Positions 11,683 to 24,800 of a stretch of 64,000 bases of DNA are shown here, in pieces (position 1 is the first letter of the stretch; the number at the start of each line of letters is the position of its first letter). A program made the translations under genes and the position numbers. This DNA is from Salminus brasiliensis (lineage: Eukaryota > Chordata > Actinopteri > Characiformes > Bryconidae). The notes beneath the pieces are model-generated. The model was not told the origin of the DNA. It saw nothing but the letters and a program-made list of their open reading frames with translations, and did not search any database. The stretch covers positions 35,652,261 through 35,716,260 of the forward strand of contig NC_132878.1 in the NCBI RefSeq assembly GCF_030463535.1. Reading direction: 5' to 3'.

Positions 11683-13734
11683 ATGGCTGCATTTATTGCG
11701 GACATCACGACCCATGACATCACCACTGTAAAGAAATTTGGACTCACACTAAAACTTACCCAGGTTTGAAGACAAGCAGAAGATTGTATCTTTTTGGAGC
11801 TGTTGCTTTCTCTGAGGGTCTCTTATTATTCGTACAATTTCTTTAAGTGTTGGTGATGCTGTTTGGATTTTCTAGGTACTTCAGTTAGTTTTCTTCTGTT
11901 CTATCAGGGTTCATCTCCAAAATCAAACACACGTATGAAATTATTTTGCTTTCAGAAGACCACCGATATTGTACTGACCCATATCCTCTGCTACATGAAG
12001 TTTCTTGCCAACCAGGGAATGTGCCTGACTTTGAATTCCTGGGCCTGCAACACATTGTTTTTGTCCGAGCAGTGACACCAGAGACTCTTTACTTACTAGT
12101 TTCACTCCTGACAGACTGTGGAGTTTAGTTGTGTTCTGATCTAGGATCAGATCTCCTGCAGTTCATACAGGTCAGTGGCACGTTCTGCTGACTAACGGAC
12201 ACGAACTGGCCAAAAGCAGCATTCCCGACGGATCATTGCATGTGTGAGCAGTGAGGTTTTTCAATTGAAACCTGAAAGATTGTTGACCGCCCAGGTCTAC
12301 CGCTTTCCCTGCTTAATATCAGCCAGGAAAACAGAGCCACTGGAGATTCTGGAATTGGGAAGCTATCTCAGTATGTGCTGCAGGAAGTCTGATCATAGGA
12401 TTTTTCCATTTCTTTGTGAATGTCGAAGCCCAGTCTGTTTTCTCTGGCCAGTGCTACTTGTGTGATCTGCTCTCTATAGCTACTCAGTGTACTGTAAATG
12501 TGTTGCTTTACTTCCGAACTGTAAACTATGTATGCATATCTGTGGAAATGTCAGATTATATTTGAAACAAATATATGATTTTATTAATGCTCCAATGATG
12601 CTGAGAGTGTGTCTTTTTCCTTCCAACGAGAAGCTCCAGTTTGCTCTTTTTTAATAGAGTCTGTCACATATATGACTCATATTATGCTTAGCCTATATGT
12701 GGTTCATTGACCAAGACAGGTTTGGTGCCCTGAGTTTGCTTCTGTAGTTTTGCGCAGGGGCTACAAGGCCATTGTAGCTGAGTAATGGTAGAGGGTCACC
12801 CAAGATCTTGTTTGGTTGCCCGGACTTCTGTGAATGCCCTCATAGCAAAGCAAACATAGACACTGAACATCTTGGCTGGTTGACAAAATGTATGTTAGAG
12901 GAAAACATTTCGTTATCGTGATCCTCGAATATGGAGGATACTGTTAGTGCTTTAATAAACACTGATCAGCTGCAGGGTTCATTACAGACAGCGTAATTAG
13001 ACTGGTGTAATTAGATGAAGAGCAGCAGATGCTGAATAATAAAAATCACTGTGTTCAATACAGGAGAGGATCTGAACAGTAGTTTATAAGAATCTGTCAC
13101 TACTGATGTTTTTAGTCTGTGACGACATGTATCATGATAAATATCGTGTATCAAGAGAAATGTCTCTAAATATCTTGTAGTATTTTAACCATATTGCCCA
13201 GCCCTAGGCCAAAGCATTGTATCTTGGTGGGTTACAGAGTTCTATCAGCAGCCTTGTTTCAAAGCTTCAAAGCAAAACTCAGGACAACAAACATGTCTTG
13301 GCTAATATTTGGTTTTTTTTTGTGGAAGCAGCTGAATTAAAGGGGAATTCCTCAATTCTTCCCAATTTTGTCATAATTAAACCATCAGTGTGAACAGAGT
13401 CATTCCAAGTGGTGTGGTGCGATGCTGCATTTCTAAGAAACTTGCTAAGATAGACTTATACAGAGTGGTGATAATAGATACCACACGTTTGAGGTCTCTA
13501 AATGTTAAATCATAGAAATGAATTACATGAAATATTACATGATATAATACCTGAGATATTGTGTAACAATAGTTTTGCAATTAAGCAAAGCTAAATCGTA
13601 CCCAAAGAAAGGGTTTTTAAAAGGTTCCGCTCTAGTTTACCTTTATCAGCATTACAAATAAACTTCAGAAGACATGTAGGTTGGCTTGTGGATGGATAGC
13701 AAATAATATACCTATAAATTGGTGGTTGATGTTT

Positions 13735-13869
13735 GGGTGACTATGCTGCACTATGGCAATAAGAGTCCTTGGGCAAGACTCCTAACACTACATTGGCCCT
13801 CCTCTGTAATACGCATAACCTTGTAAGTCACTCTGGATAAGAGCATCAGCTAAATGTCATAAATGTAAA
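13735..13869 (+). mobile_element. 5'-truncated SINE
   Basis: It shares the body and tail of the SINE at 53986-54214 (AAGACTCCTAACACTACATT, ACCTTGTAAGTC, CTCTGGATAAGAGCATCAGC). The tRNA-like head is missing or very decayed. Confidence 0.75.
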
Positions 13870-14024
13870 GATATTGTATAGATCATGATCCCGGATCACT
13901 GTATAGAAATCTGAGTCAGTAGTTTGTCTACAAGCACTGTATAAGCCTTGCATTAGATCAATGTAACTCTGTTTAAAGACTTTTATGTAATGGACGAGAC
14001 GCACAGTTTTGCACTGCGTTGAGT

Positions 14025-14030
14025 TTTATT
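14025..14030 (-). promoter_or_regulatory. Candidate pcmt1 distal poly(A) signal
   Basis: AATAAA on the - strand, about 1.85 kb beyond the RDEL stop. The stretch between (14031-15881) is AT-rich, holds no other gene and includes a GT microsatellite near 15825-15850, as expected for a long 3' UTR. Confidence 0.55.
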
Positions 14031-15818
14031 TGTACAAAGCCAAGTTTGTGCGAATGCAGGCAACACACCACCTGCGCAGAGAATCAGCTTGTTGACCGGT
14101 GACAGAGAGCACTTCCAAAGTGAGGGGCGGGGGGGGCGCAAGCACAGCCCTGCATGTGTATATGGGTTTCAGTGAAAGTGTGTGTGCACGCGTGCACATG
14201 TGTGTGTGTGTTTGAGCAAAAGCTGGCTTTTGTGAACCTCCAGCAGTAGCATGTCGGCCTGTGTAAATTAGCATGAGCTGCTTGTTGTTCGGCTGGAGTG
14301 AGCAGGGTTAAAATACTGTCATAACCAGAATGAGCAAATCTACACTACACTCAGCTGTAGCTCTAGCAGTTCGATGGAGTTGGAGAATGGAGATCTAGGG
14401 ATTCAGAGATTCGCAAACTGTATGGGGGACCCCCCAGGGTTTTGAAGCAGTCTGGGACTGAATCACGAAATCAGACTACATGACGTGCGCTTCTGCTGTA
14501 CAATAGAGATTTAACCACGTTACTGCACCTTTGAATCGTCAGGCTGTTTACTTGTTTTGAAGCTCGCCAGCTAGTCTGACTGTTAGCAAACTAATTCTGA
14601 AACAGAAGAGCTTAAAAAACTGCAATGTAGATGATTCACTTTCTCTCTAATGCCCATCAGGGTGCTACTCTCCCAAAGAATCATTAATACCTCCAATTTA
14701 ATCTTGTATTTACTACTAGTTTTGATACTCTATAGATTAGCCAGCTAGCTAGGGTGACTGTTCGCACACTCATCTGGAAAAATATGTACTGAAGAACCTG
14801 TAAGATATGGCATGACTGGCATAAATCACTGAAGCACAGAACAGTATTAAACTCCAACTGAATCATCTATCTCTATTAGCAAACTCTTTCTGCACCATCA
14901 CAGAACCTCTAGCCTCTCTGTCCACTAGAGCTCAGCTAGAGCATCACACTGTCATTGACCCTGATTACACATCATTTATCAATCTTTTTATTTGTGTAAT
15001 TTCGGAAAGCAACTCCAATTACTGCAAAGTAGATGCATGTGCCATGCAGACAACTGCGTTCTGGTTAGCAAAAAAATAAAATAGAATAATAATAATAATA
15101 ATAACAACTTTGGTGGGGTGGGAGTCCTCAGTCAAGAAGTGAGCTCTACAAGAACATTTGGGAAGCCCTGATCAGAAGCACTCCGTAGCCTCTAGTCTTA
15201 AGGCATGGCCTTAGGACTCCCAACTGGGATTTTCAAATGTTACCATGTGGCTAGAATTGAGCCTAGATGCGTTCAGCGTGGTTGCAGCTTTCATACTAGG
15301 CACAGAGAGTGCCGTTAATGTTAGCATGAAGCACTGACATATCCTCTAAGAACACTCTGTCCAATTCCTATAGTCTGGAAGAGAAACAGCACCCACTTAG
15401 ACTCAGCTCCAAACAAGCTGAAATGCACATAAACAAAAATGAAATAATTGCAATACTGTAGTCATCACAAAAAACAAACGAAAAAAAAAATGTGCACCTG
15501 CAAGTCAACAATCAAAAAGAAAAAAAGAAAAAAGTTCACAACCCCAAAGCAAACTGCAGGCATGAAAATGTCAAGACAAAGCCCCACTCTTCATTTTCTA
15601 TTAGTTTTTTTTTTTAGTTTTTTTTCCCTTTTTAAGAGCAATCAGTCTTTTCCATCCATCCTGAGGGCTCTTTGGCCACACAGCAGTCGGACTGTTCCGA
15701 GAGCGCGAGTGCAATCAGTGGATTTTCCTTCACCGTGGGTTTACCATCTCGTCGTTAGTTGTTAAGTCCTGATGGATGGTGTGTATGTCATGAGTGTGTC
15801 GATGTGTGGTGTTTTTTT

Positions 15819-15850
<32 letters not shown>

Positions 15851-15881
15851 GTGTGGTGGTGAATATTGCCAGACTGTCGTT

Positions 15882-15894
15882 TCAAAGTTCATCC
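15882..15894 (-). CDS. pcmt1: pcmt1 alternative last exon giving an RDEL C-terminus
   Basis: On the - strand, a donor inside the usual last exon (CCAG/GTGGAA, exon end 17540) would join to 15894. The acceptor is strong: a CTAAC branch-point-like word, a long pyrimidine tract and CATAG. Joining AG + G GAT GAA CTT TGA replaces the final Trp-Lys with Asp-Glu-Leu and gives the ending WSRDEL. Mammalian PCMT1 is known to make RWK and RDEL isoforms by this same choice, and RDEL resembles an ER-retention signal. The 3' UTR of this form would run down to about 14025. Confidence 0.85.
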
Positions 15895-18800
15895 CTATGA
15901 GACAAAGACAAAAAAGGTTTTTAAGGTTAGTCTGTAAGCTTCACTTATGTACACATGCAGTCACACCATTCCTCATGATGGTCACCAATCATGCAACACG
16001 CACACGTTTATATAAGATAAACAAACAAACAAACAAAAAAACATCCTGCCGAACGAGCGAGGTCACTACGGAGCATGCTAGGCCTTTACACTCGTTTCAT
16101 CCCATATCCGACACAAAAAAAAACACAACCCCATTCCCGAACTCAGTCAGTTTAAACATATCAGTACAAGGCATGATTTGTGACCAGCCTATGAGCAAAA
16201 CTAACTCTATTCATAGTGCATAAACTCTACTGGGGGAGCCATGCTCATCTTGCTAAGCATTCAATGAGTCTCAAACACCATTACCCAAACTCAAAACCAT
16301 TACTTTTAAAAATGCAACCAAGAACAGGGGCCTGTTTACGAAGAATGTTAAACCAAGTCAAGGTTCCTGACCAATTTCAGATTTTTACGAAACCCAACAA
16401 AAGCAACCTTAAACTTAAAGTCAGAATGGTTCATAGCTGCGAGGATAGAAGCCAGACCCCCAAAGTGAAGGGGAATAATTCCACTAGTTAAAAATAATAA
16501 TTCTGTAGAAATCAATGGGTATTGAAATCATGCAATGCAGTTTGGTGTAAAATGTTCAGTGTCTGGATCACTAAATGCGATTACACAAATGTTGCCAGAT
16601 ACATTCTAAGACATTACTAAAGTAAGGTAAAGATTTGACCCAAAATTTTCAAATATACCATGATTTTACAATAGCCACCATTAGACATAACATTAGATAT
16701 AGAGAGGAACATAAAATAGAATACATAAAAAAAAGCTATATTTGTGGTTGTAGACATCACCAGCCTGGGTTCCGTTCGCCACCACTGTGAGGAAATGTGA
16801 ATGAATACACTGCACTATAAAACACCATGTCACATCAAATCGCTCTGAATGATCTTAAATCATTTCAATTATTAATTCATTCAGGAAAATATATAAATAA
16901 AATGTCGAAAGATTACATAAACATGTAGAACATGAGGCGGTTATGACACTCTTGCTGCGTTCACTCGGTGTGTTCAAATGGCTTCATATTTTCATATTTA
17001 TGTGACATTTAGGCTGAAGAACCAAAGTGGACATTTATCTTTTAGTGCCTTTATTGCAAGTGTTCTATACAATTACTAAATAGCTCATGTATAACTGCTA
17101 CATCAGCCCAGAAAAATCTGAGCTGTGTAAGATTCCTAATTCCAAACTGGAACTGGCATTAGTTGCCATGGCCTGTTTAAAAGCAAACTGCAGCAAAGAA
17201 CTGAACTAAGCTAAAACCTGGCTGGCTCAACAAACCAAATCCTCCTTCTTGACACAGGCCCCTGGTTGTGGCATCAAAAATAAATAAACTTAAAAAAAAA
17301 AAAAAATAATAATAATAATAATAATAACTCTTAATTTAATTAAGAGTGCACACTCGGAGGGGTGGGGTTAAAGTTTAAAAAACAAACAAACAAAAAAAAC
17401 GTGCAGGTTATCATGGTATGGAGAAGCAAAAAAAAGACGACAAGCAGCAAAAGGCAGCCTCGTCTGCTCCGGACCACACCATTTCACCTGTGCCCTGGGG
17501 GAGGGAGAGGGGGAAGAGGGGACAGGAAGTCACTTCCACCTGGACCACTGCTTGTCTTTGTCTGTTAAAGGCACGTAAATCACCCCCATCAGGGGCTTCA
17601 TTTTGGTGCTGCCGTCCTCCATCTTGTCATGCTGCTCCAGCATCTGGTTCCCTCCTGCAGGCCCCACCGGCAGGATCAGACGCCCACCCGGCTTCAGCTG
17701 GTCCAACAGCTACAGAGACAACACACATACACACAATTACAGACACACGGTTTTCAAAACACGACATAACATCACAGGGGTTGCATAACTTAACTTCTAT
17801 TAGTTGACTTTTTTGTGACAAGTGGTTGTCATTTACCAAGGAGAAAAAAATATGCCAGGTAGAGTTACCTACCAAAGCTAGTGTGCATGTTGCTAATAGC
17901 AGCTAATGCTTTATTTTGGGCTGGTATTTTTCTTTATAATTATGATCTTACACATCTTGCAAGTGACCAATAGAAAGGCTCCAAAAATGACTTTTTCGGA
18001 ATTCAATCTTTTTACATTGGCGTCCACTGAAAGTTAAGAAGATCTTTTGCAACTATAAAGAATGTACGTGTGGATAAATACACATCTATATTATTATTAT
18101 TATTATTAACTAACTTGTATGTGGTGCATGGAAACAATAAACATACAATTATTATTAGGGTTGAGCAATATCTTGTAAAGACTGATACCTACTATGCAGG
18201 TTACCATCTCTTTGCAATTTAATTAATAATAATTAAAAAATGTACATGGGTTGTTTGTGTGGAAATGGTTTGTTTTCCAGAGAAATGACACTAAACGGAG
18301 TATGGCCTTGTGCAAATTATGTCGATATGCAGTTAAAGGAGCAGACGACTCAAACAACATATTCCACTGCAGTTTAATGAAATGCCATGATCTATTACTT
18401 AAGATACAAGATATATACACCATTTTAAATATCCTATTGAAATATCCAGTTTATTATGTTTTTGGTGTTATAAATACTGATACTTTGTTACCATTATAAC
18501 TAACAAGTTTGTATAAGTTCATCGTATATAATACCTGTATTAGTATTTCTCTTAAGCATATCCTGTTTTAGTCGTATAGTCCAGCCTTAATCAGGGGTAT
18601 ATAAAATGCAACTGAAGTGACGCCTGTGTTTCAGAGATAAACTTACAGCCTGTGGCACAGAGGGAGCTGCAGCTCCTACGTGAATAGCATCATAGGGCGC
18701 CTCCTCCAAATAGCCCAACCTTCCATCTCCAACTGCAAACAGAGAGCGAGAGAGAGAGAGCGCCCGAGAGAGAGAAGGAGAGGGAAAGCGCTTTAGTGTG

Positions 18801-21800
18801 CGCCATCCTGACCGCGGAAGCCGCTGTGCCAACTTCATTGCTGAACAGAAGGGCAGGTTGCCTTAGCAATGCCAGTCCTGTGGCGATGGAATGATTTACC
18901 TACACAGACAAACACAGCTCAACACATAATCGCTTAGCTTCAGTACGTATACTGAGCCAGTCCCCAAGCAAATCCACTAGCTTCATTAAAAATAAATAAA
19001 TAAATAAATAATAATAATTTAATTAAAAAAAAATCATCAACTGTTAATTTTTTAGGTTTGTTTGTCTTTTACTTACTGTGGCACAAAAAACGACTCACTT
19101 TTCATTACAATAGTTTAACTGATTCCCTCTGTACAGAAATAGCTATTCTATAAGTCTTATATATAATATAAGTCTTTTTACTTTTTTCGAGTAATCAATA
19201 ATGTCTGTGACCAAGCAACTGGCAACAGCTGAGCTACACATAAATACCTGTTCAAAATAATAAAGCTACTGCTTTCACAAACAAAACAAACCCAAAGCTT
19301 GATGATCAACCCGCCCTCATACAACAGCTGAAGAGGTTGTGTTCTCATAAAAGCTCTGCAGCTTTATGCATACCTTTGCTCACTGCAGCCAAAAAGTGTT
19401 TAGGTTGTTTAAATCAAGTTTCTTTAAATAATTTCTGAGGCTAAATTGCTTCTGTGATATTCTTTAGTTAGGAAAAGATTAAGCAAATGTAATTCTGCAA
19501 TAGCGACTGTCCAAACAGAAGTTATAATGGTGAATTATTATATGATTTTGGTGTGTTTGAGTATTTCAGTAACAGACCCTGAAGTCAAAGCACGCAACTG
19601 AAACTTACCAATAAGTTTGATGCGTCCCGATGATATCAAAGCAGGGTCGTCTTTCTTAACATTATTAACAGAGTCATCCACCAGTTCCTTTATGTGATCA
19701 ATCCCAATGACTTTTCCCTTTGGCCCAACCTGCAAAAAACACACCATAACTTTAGGGGTTCTTAAAGTCAGTCCTGGGGAGTCTATTCTTGGCACATGTG
19801 TGGATTTTTCTATTCTCCAATACATCTGACTGAGTACAAAAGAGCCAGTTAACTATTCAAAGCATGTATTTTATGTATTATGTTTAAGGACTGTTACTGT
19901 CCACTTATTTTTATCAACAAAACAGCAAACATTACTAAAATGCTGTTTCAGTTTACTGTGCATTTGGGTGGTGGCAATAGTGCAACACAAGGTTTTTTAA
20001 ATAAAGTTAGCTGTTTAATTATCTGCAAGCAAGAAATTGTTTTACTGTTATAAATAAGACTTTATGTAACATTGGTTACAATGCAGGTTACAATTTGTTC
20101 TGTACCTGTAACATGTTGTGCTATAATAAGTTGTATATGCTACTAGCTTGTCAGGCTTTAGTTTAAAATATTATTGCTGTAGCTGTTGTAAAACAGTCAT
20201 GCATAATTTGAAAAAAAAAAATAATAATAATACAAACTTTAACTTTAAAAATTACATAATACAATGTAAGATTTTAAATGCCTATAGACGCGTCCTTCGA
20301 TAGCCAAATGATTAAGCAAATACTGAGAGGTGTTCAGATATGTATTTCAGTGGTTATTCAAATAACCACACCCATCCCCATCAGCAGCACGACCAAAAAA
20401 AAAAAAAAAAAAAAAAAACCCAAAACAACAGGCTGACTGACTCACCATTCTGGCAAAACAGACGGACAGGATGCCACTGCCTGAGCCCACATCCAGGGCT
20501 TTGGCACCCTCGTACAGCTGATCATGTAGGAGCTCCAGTGCATATGCGTGCTGAACACACACACACAGACACACACAGTTTAATCAGCACCTGTTTTCAT
20601 TGCAGTGCTCGGACAGCAACTGGATGCCATTCGGACTCAAATGAGGAGCTTTGTTTAAGACTGAAAGACTTGGAACATACCATGTGTGGTGCACTGATGG
20701 TTGCCTGGTAGCCTGAGGGGGTTCAAAAGAACTACATTCACAAAAATGCAGAGCATCAGAGCAGCCGATTTAGGTGCACTACACTTACACATCAAAATAT
20801 TTTTGGGTTTCTACAACATGTAGTAATAGTATTGGGCACCAAATTGATCCTTACATGTCTTTACAACTGTTAGGGGTTCCGTTTGAGACAAAGAGCCTTA
20901 GAGTAACATACATACCTATAGACTGTGGAGAGTCCATATAGGGATTACATCTGGAGAAATGGGCTCGATCTGTTGCCAGCATAACTTCATAAACGCGGTC
21001 CGACTTAATGATGCCATTCTCTGGATAGACAGTAAACACAGACATGAGTGCAGTGTAAGGTAATCCCCTCATGCAGACTGCCTGACAGCTGGTAACAGAA
21101 GCTGGAGGTGTCTAAAGCAGCTGCTCTTCAACACAAATATACACTGTATGGGCAAAAGTATTGGGACACTTTTTTCATTGTTTCTCAAGAGTATTGAAAA
21201 AGAGTTTATTCTGGTTTTGTTGGAGTAACTGTCTCTGCTGTCCAGTGAAGGCACTGTATAGATTATGGATCATTGCTGTGAGGATCTGACTGTTTTCTGA
21301 AACTAAATGTTGGATGATCACCACCTCACCTCACCTCATCCTAACAGTACTGGATGGAGCACCATCATTCCACAGAACACAGTTCCAGTGCGCCACAGCT
21401 CAAGGCAATCAAGGCATGGGGCCAATAGGTTTCTGGTTATCTGCTCCAGAGAGTCCTATTCTATTGGGAGTACTTGTCTACAGGGCCTAGACAAGCTGTG
21501 CGTGTACATCTGCAACCTTAAAGTAGGCTTAAAGTAGCCTTCTCAACAAGCTGAACTTCAGCTGATACTTGTTAAGCCATGAAATTGGCTAAATCGACAG
21601 CACTGGCTAAAATTAGGCCATCAAGTCAACAACATTCTTGTCAGTAACCACAGCGATGTAGAAATTCAAAAACAATGCAGGTAAATAACTCAGTAAAGAG
21701 TCATTTTACCTTGAGTATCCTCACACACGTCATATGCCCAGCCATATAATTGTTGTTCTCGTTTGCACAGCCACATTGAGTCTGCTTGGAGATTGAGCTA

Positions 21801-24800
21801 TATCCAGCAGCTATGCAGGAGCCCTAACGCAGCAGAGTAGAACAGGGAAAAGGCCAACAGGCTAAAGACTACTGCGAAGATTTACATTTCGATTTACGTT
21901 AGCTTTATCTGCATCGCATCAGGGGGAAGAAGCTTCTGAATAAGCATATACATGCTCTCCAAGCATTTCTTTGCAACACTGTACTAATACTGGGGAGAAC
22001 CTCCTTTTGTTCTCCAAACAACCTTAATTCTTCACGGCATGGACTCCACATGATTGTGGTCAATACGGTCAAGCTGCATCTCAATTCCCAAAGATTTTTG
22101 GGAAGCACCTTCATCCTGTTCTACCACATCCAAAAGATGTTCTACTGGATTTAGATCTGGTGACTGGGAAGGCCACTAAGGACTACTGAACTCATGGCCA
22201 TGTTCCTGAAACCAGTTTGAGACTTTCAAGGGATGCACATGGTCAGCAACAATACTCAAATAGACTTGAATAGCATTTAAGCAATGACTGATTGCTGTTA
22301 ACGCAACGAAACATCTGTGTACCTCAGCAGAAATCGAGATTCAATAGGTCACAGGCTACATTTTTTCCAGTCTTCAACTGTCCAGTGTTGGTGAGCCTGT
22401 GCTCACTGCAGCCTCAGCTTTCTGCTCTTGGCTGACAGAAGTGAAAGCCGTCATGGCCTTCAGTTGTTGTAGTCCACCCACTTTAAGGTTGGATGTGTTA
22501 TGCATTCTGAGAAGCTTTTATGATCACCACAATTGTACAAAGTGGTAATCTGCGTTACTGTAGCCTTTGTATCAGCTCCAACCATTCTGGCCATTCTTCG
22601 TTGACCTCTCTCATTAACGGAAGAGAAAGAGTTATTTATTTGCAGAATTACTTAACACTGAGAAGCCCAGTGCTGAAACACCCAGTAGATCAGGGATCAT
22701 ATTTTCAGTAGGCAAATACCCACTTGTGGACCAGTTTATGGGTAACAGGACAATAGGACAAATCAAAATCATATTGGCAGAGAAAATAAATTAGAATTGG
22801 CAAATAATTGTTGTTTACGGGGTCTCTATAATTCCAGCAGCCACTGATATTTTAAAATATGCAGCTACACTTCACATGGCTGGGCAACAAAACAGTCAGA
22901 TGTGACACAGAAGGAGTTCAAATCCAGCTTAAGACAACTTAAGCACTGCTGTCAGGAACTGAAAAGCGGGTCAGGCATGTGTGTGTGAGTGTGCGTACAG
23001 TGAAGAGAAGAAACAGGGTCACTAAAATCTACTCTGAACTTTTGTACATGAAATATTCAGTCAGCTCCCCATTAGACTGTGCAGACCGCTGAGTGACAGA
23101 TGTTATTCCTATGCATATCCAAACACCCAGCCTGAATCCATTTGACCACTTTGCATCCAAACATCCTCTAGAACACCATAACGGCATAACACAGGCTTAT
23201 CTTCCACCTGGCCACTGAAAAATAAAACAGCTTCAGCACAACCGAAGGTGCATTCAGCAAAGCATAAGCACTGCATGCTGGCCTTATCTTCCTGATAAAA
23301 ACTGCACGTTCAGAAGCAGCTGGAGAGGTAATGAAGAAGTCATGAAGAGGTCAGCGATGGAGCCGTAAGGCAATATTTTCAGTACTGAGAGCACAATTGC
23401 TGGATTTGTGTACGACAGAAATGAGTGTGCGATGCCTTTTTGCCCCACATATGCTGGTTAACTTTTGCTAGGCAGTTGTACAGTGCATGTTGCTGGTTTT
23501 ATATAACAGAGGTGTGAGAAGTTTAGTAGTTGGCCTTTTCACACGGCAAACGGCAATAACGCATCCTCCCTTTTATTTTCAATGAGAGATGGCAGGAGCA
23601 GCAGGCAGCATGAGACATGCCTCGACCCCAAGAAACTGCTGTGCATGTCCCAATTCAAGCACAGTTCAGCTTTCAGCTCGAGTTCACAATGTGACAATCG
23701 CATTTTTACTGAAGGAATAATAAAGGGACTACCTGGACTACCTCTTACCTGGTGGCTTTACCTTTATTTTTGTTCCCATTTAATCTTTTTCGCAATTCCT
23801 ATTTTGTGCAAGAGAACTTTGGCAGAGATATGAAGCATATTAAAAAGGATGTGGCAACATTTGCATTTTGCCTCATTATGGACTTTATAATGCACTCGTG
23901 GTAATAGCGCATGGTTTGGAACATTTCTAATGATAAAATGCTATTCACTTCTGTCATAGAGAAATCCAGCTTAGACCCCCAATATAGACAGGACACCAAC
24001 AATAGAATGACACACAGCTATTGGCTTTTCTAAATAAGGCAACTGACAACCAGAGTGTGGTTCTACTTCCTTTTTGCTGGAAGCATAAACAACATGTTTA
24101 CAGAAGTGACACTGGGAAATGCTGCTACAGAACCCATGAAATGCATGAAATTTCTCCCCCCAAAAAACCTCCGATAGCCTGAGCTGCGTTCTGGCTTCCT
24201 TCTACATTCAACACCTAGCATAGTAGCCTTTCTTCGGACCCAAGTATCCGACCCAAAGTGCTTGTAGCTTTTCCAAAGTTCCTTCCATCTTCCAGATCAG
24301 GGATGAGCCGATCCATTTTTGTGTTTGCCTGATCTGCCAATCTGACCCAATTACCTTAATGCTGAGTAGTGGTCAATTCCAGTTCAGTTCAGTCCAGTCT
24401 TAGTCAAACAATTTAGTACTGCGATGAAATTTGCATTTAGTAAACCATTAATCTGACATTCTGGACTGATTTGTTTTAGTTTAGTAGCCAACATTTTTAC
24501 AAATGACTGTTTTATACTATTAAAGTCCAGTCTGACTCACCTCCCTGACCATACAGCTTCCAGTTACTTTAAAACACTGCATTGAAATGACTTCAGGTGT
24601 GATGTGTGTGCATGAGTGCCTGCGTAGTGATATAAACGCTAGAACGATTTTTTTGGTTGACTACTGATGTGAAATAACGATTTCATAGAATTGTGACCAG
24701 CTTCATTTCTAACCAGCATTAATTCAAGAGTAAAGACATGGTGGGAGTGTTTTCCTCATGTGATTTTGGCATCACGGGGGAAAAACATCAGAAAAGACAA

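Larger units (their letters stand above)
10494..14020. other. lrp11 3' UTR and intergenic DNA between convergent lrp11 and pcmt1
   Basis: No coding region is supported here. The first 1-2 kb is probably lrp11 3' UTR. Beyond that I see a diverged interspersed repeat (about 12960-13205) and a 5'-truncated SINE (13735-13869). Short open frames have no domain signature and no splice context. Confidence 0.6.

Noticed and set aside
15448-16491. Chain of + strand ORFs near the pcmt1 3' end
   Set aside because: They are antisense to the pcmt1 3' UTR, low-complexity, without domains or consistent splice sites.
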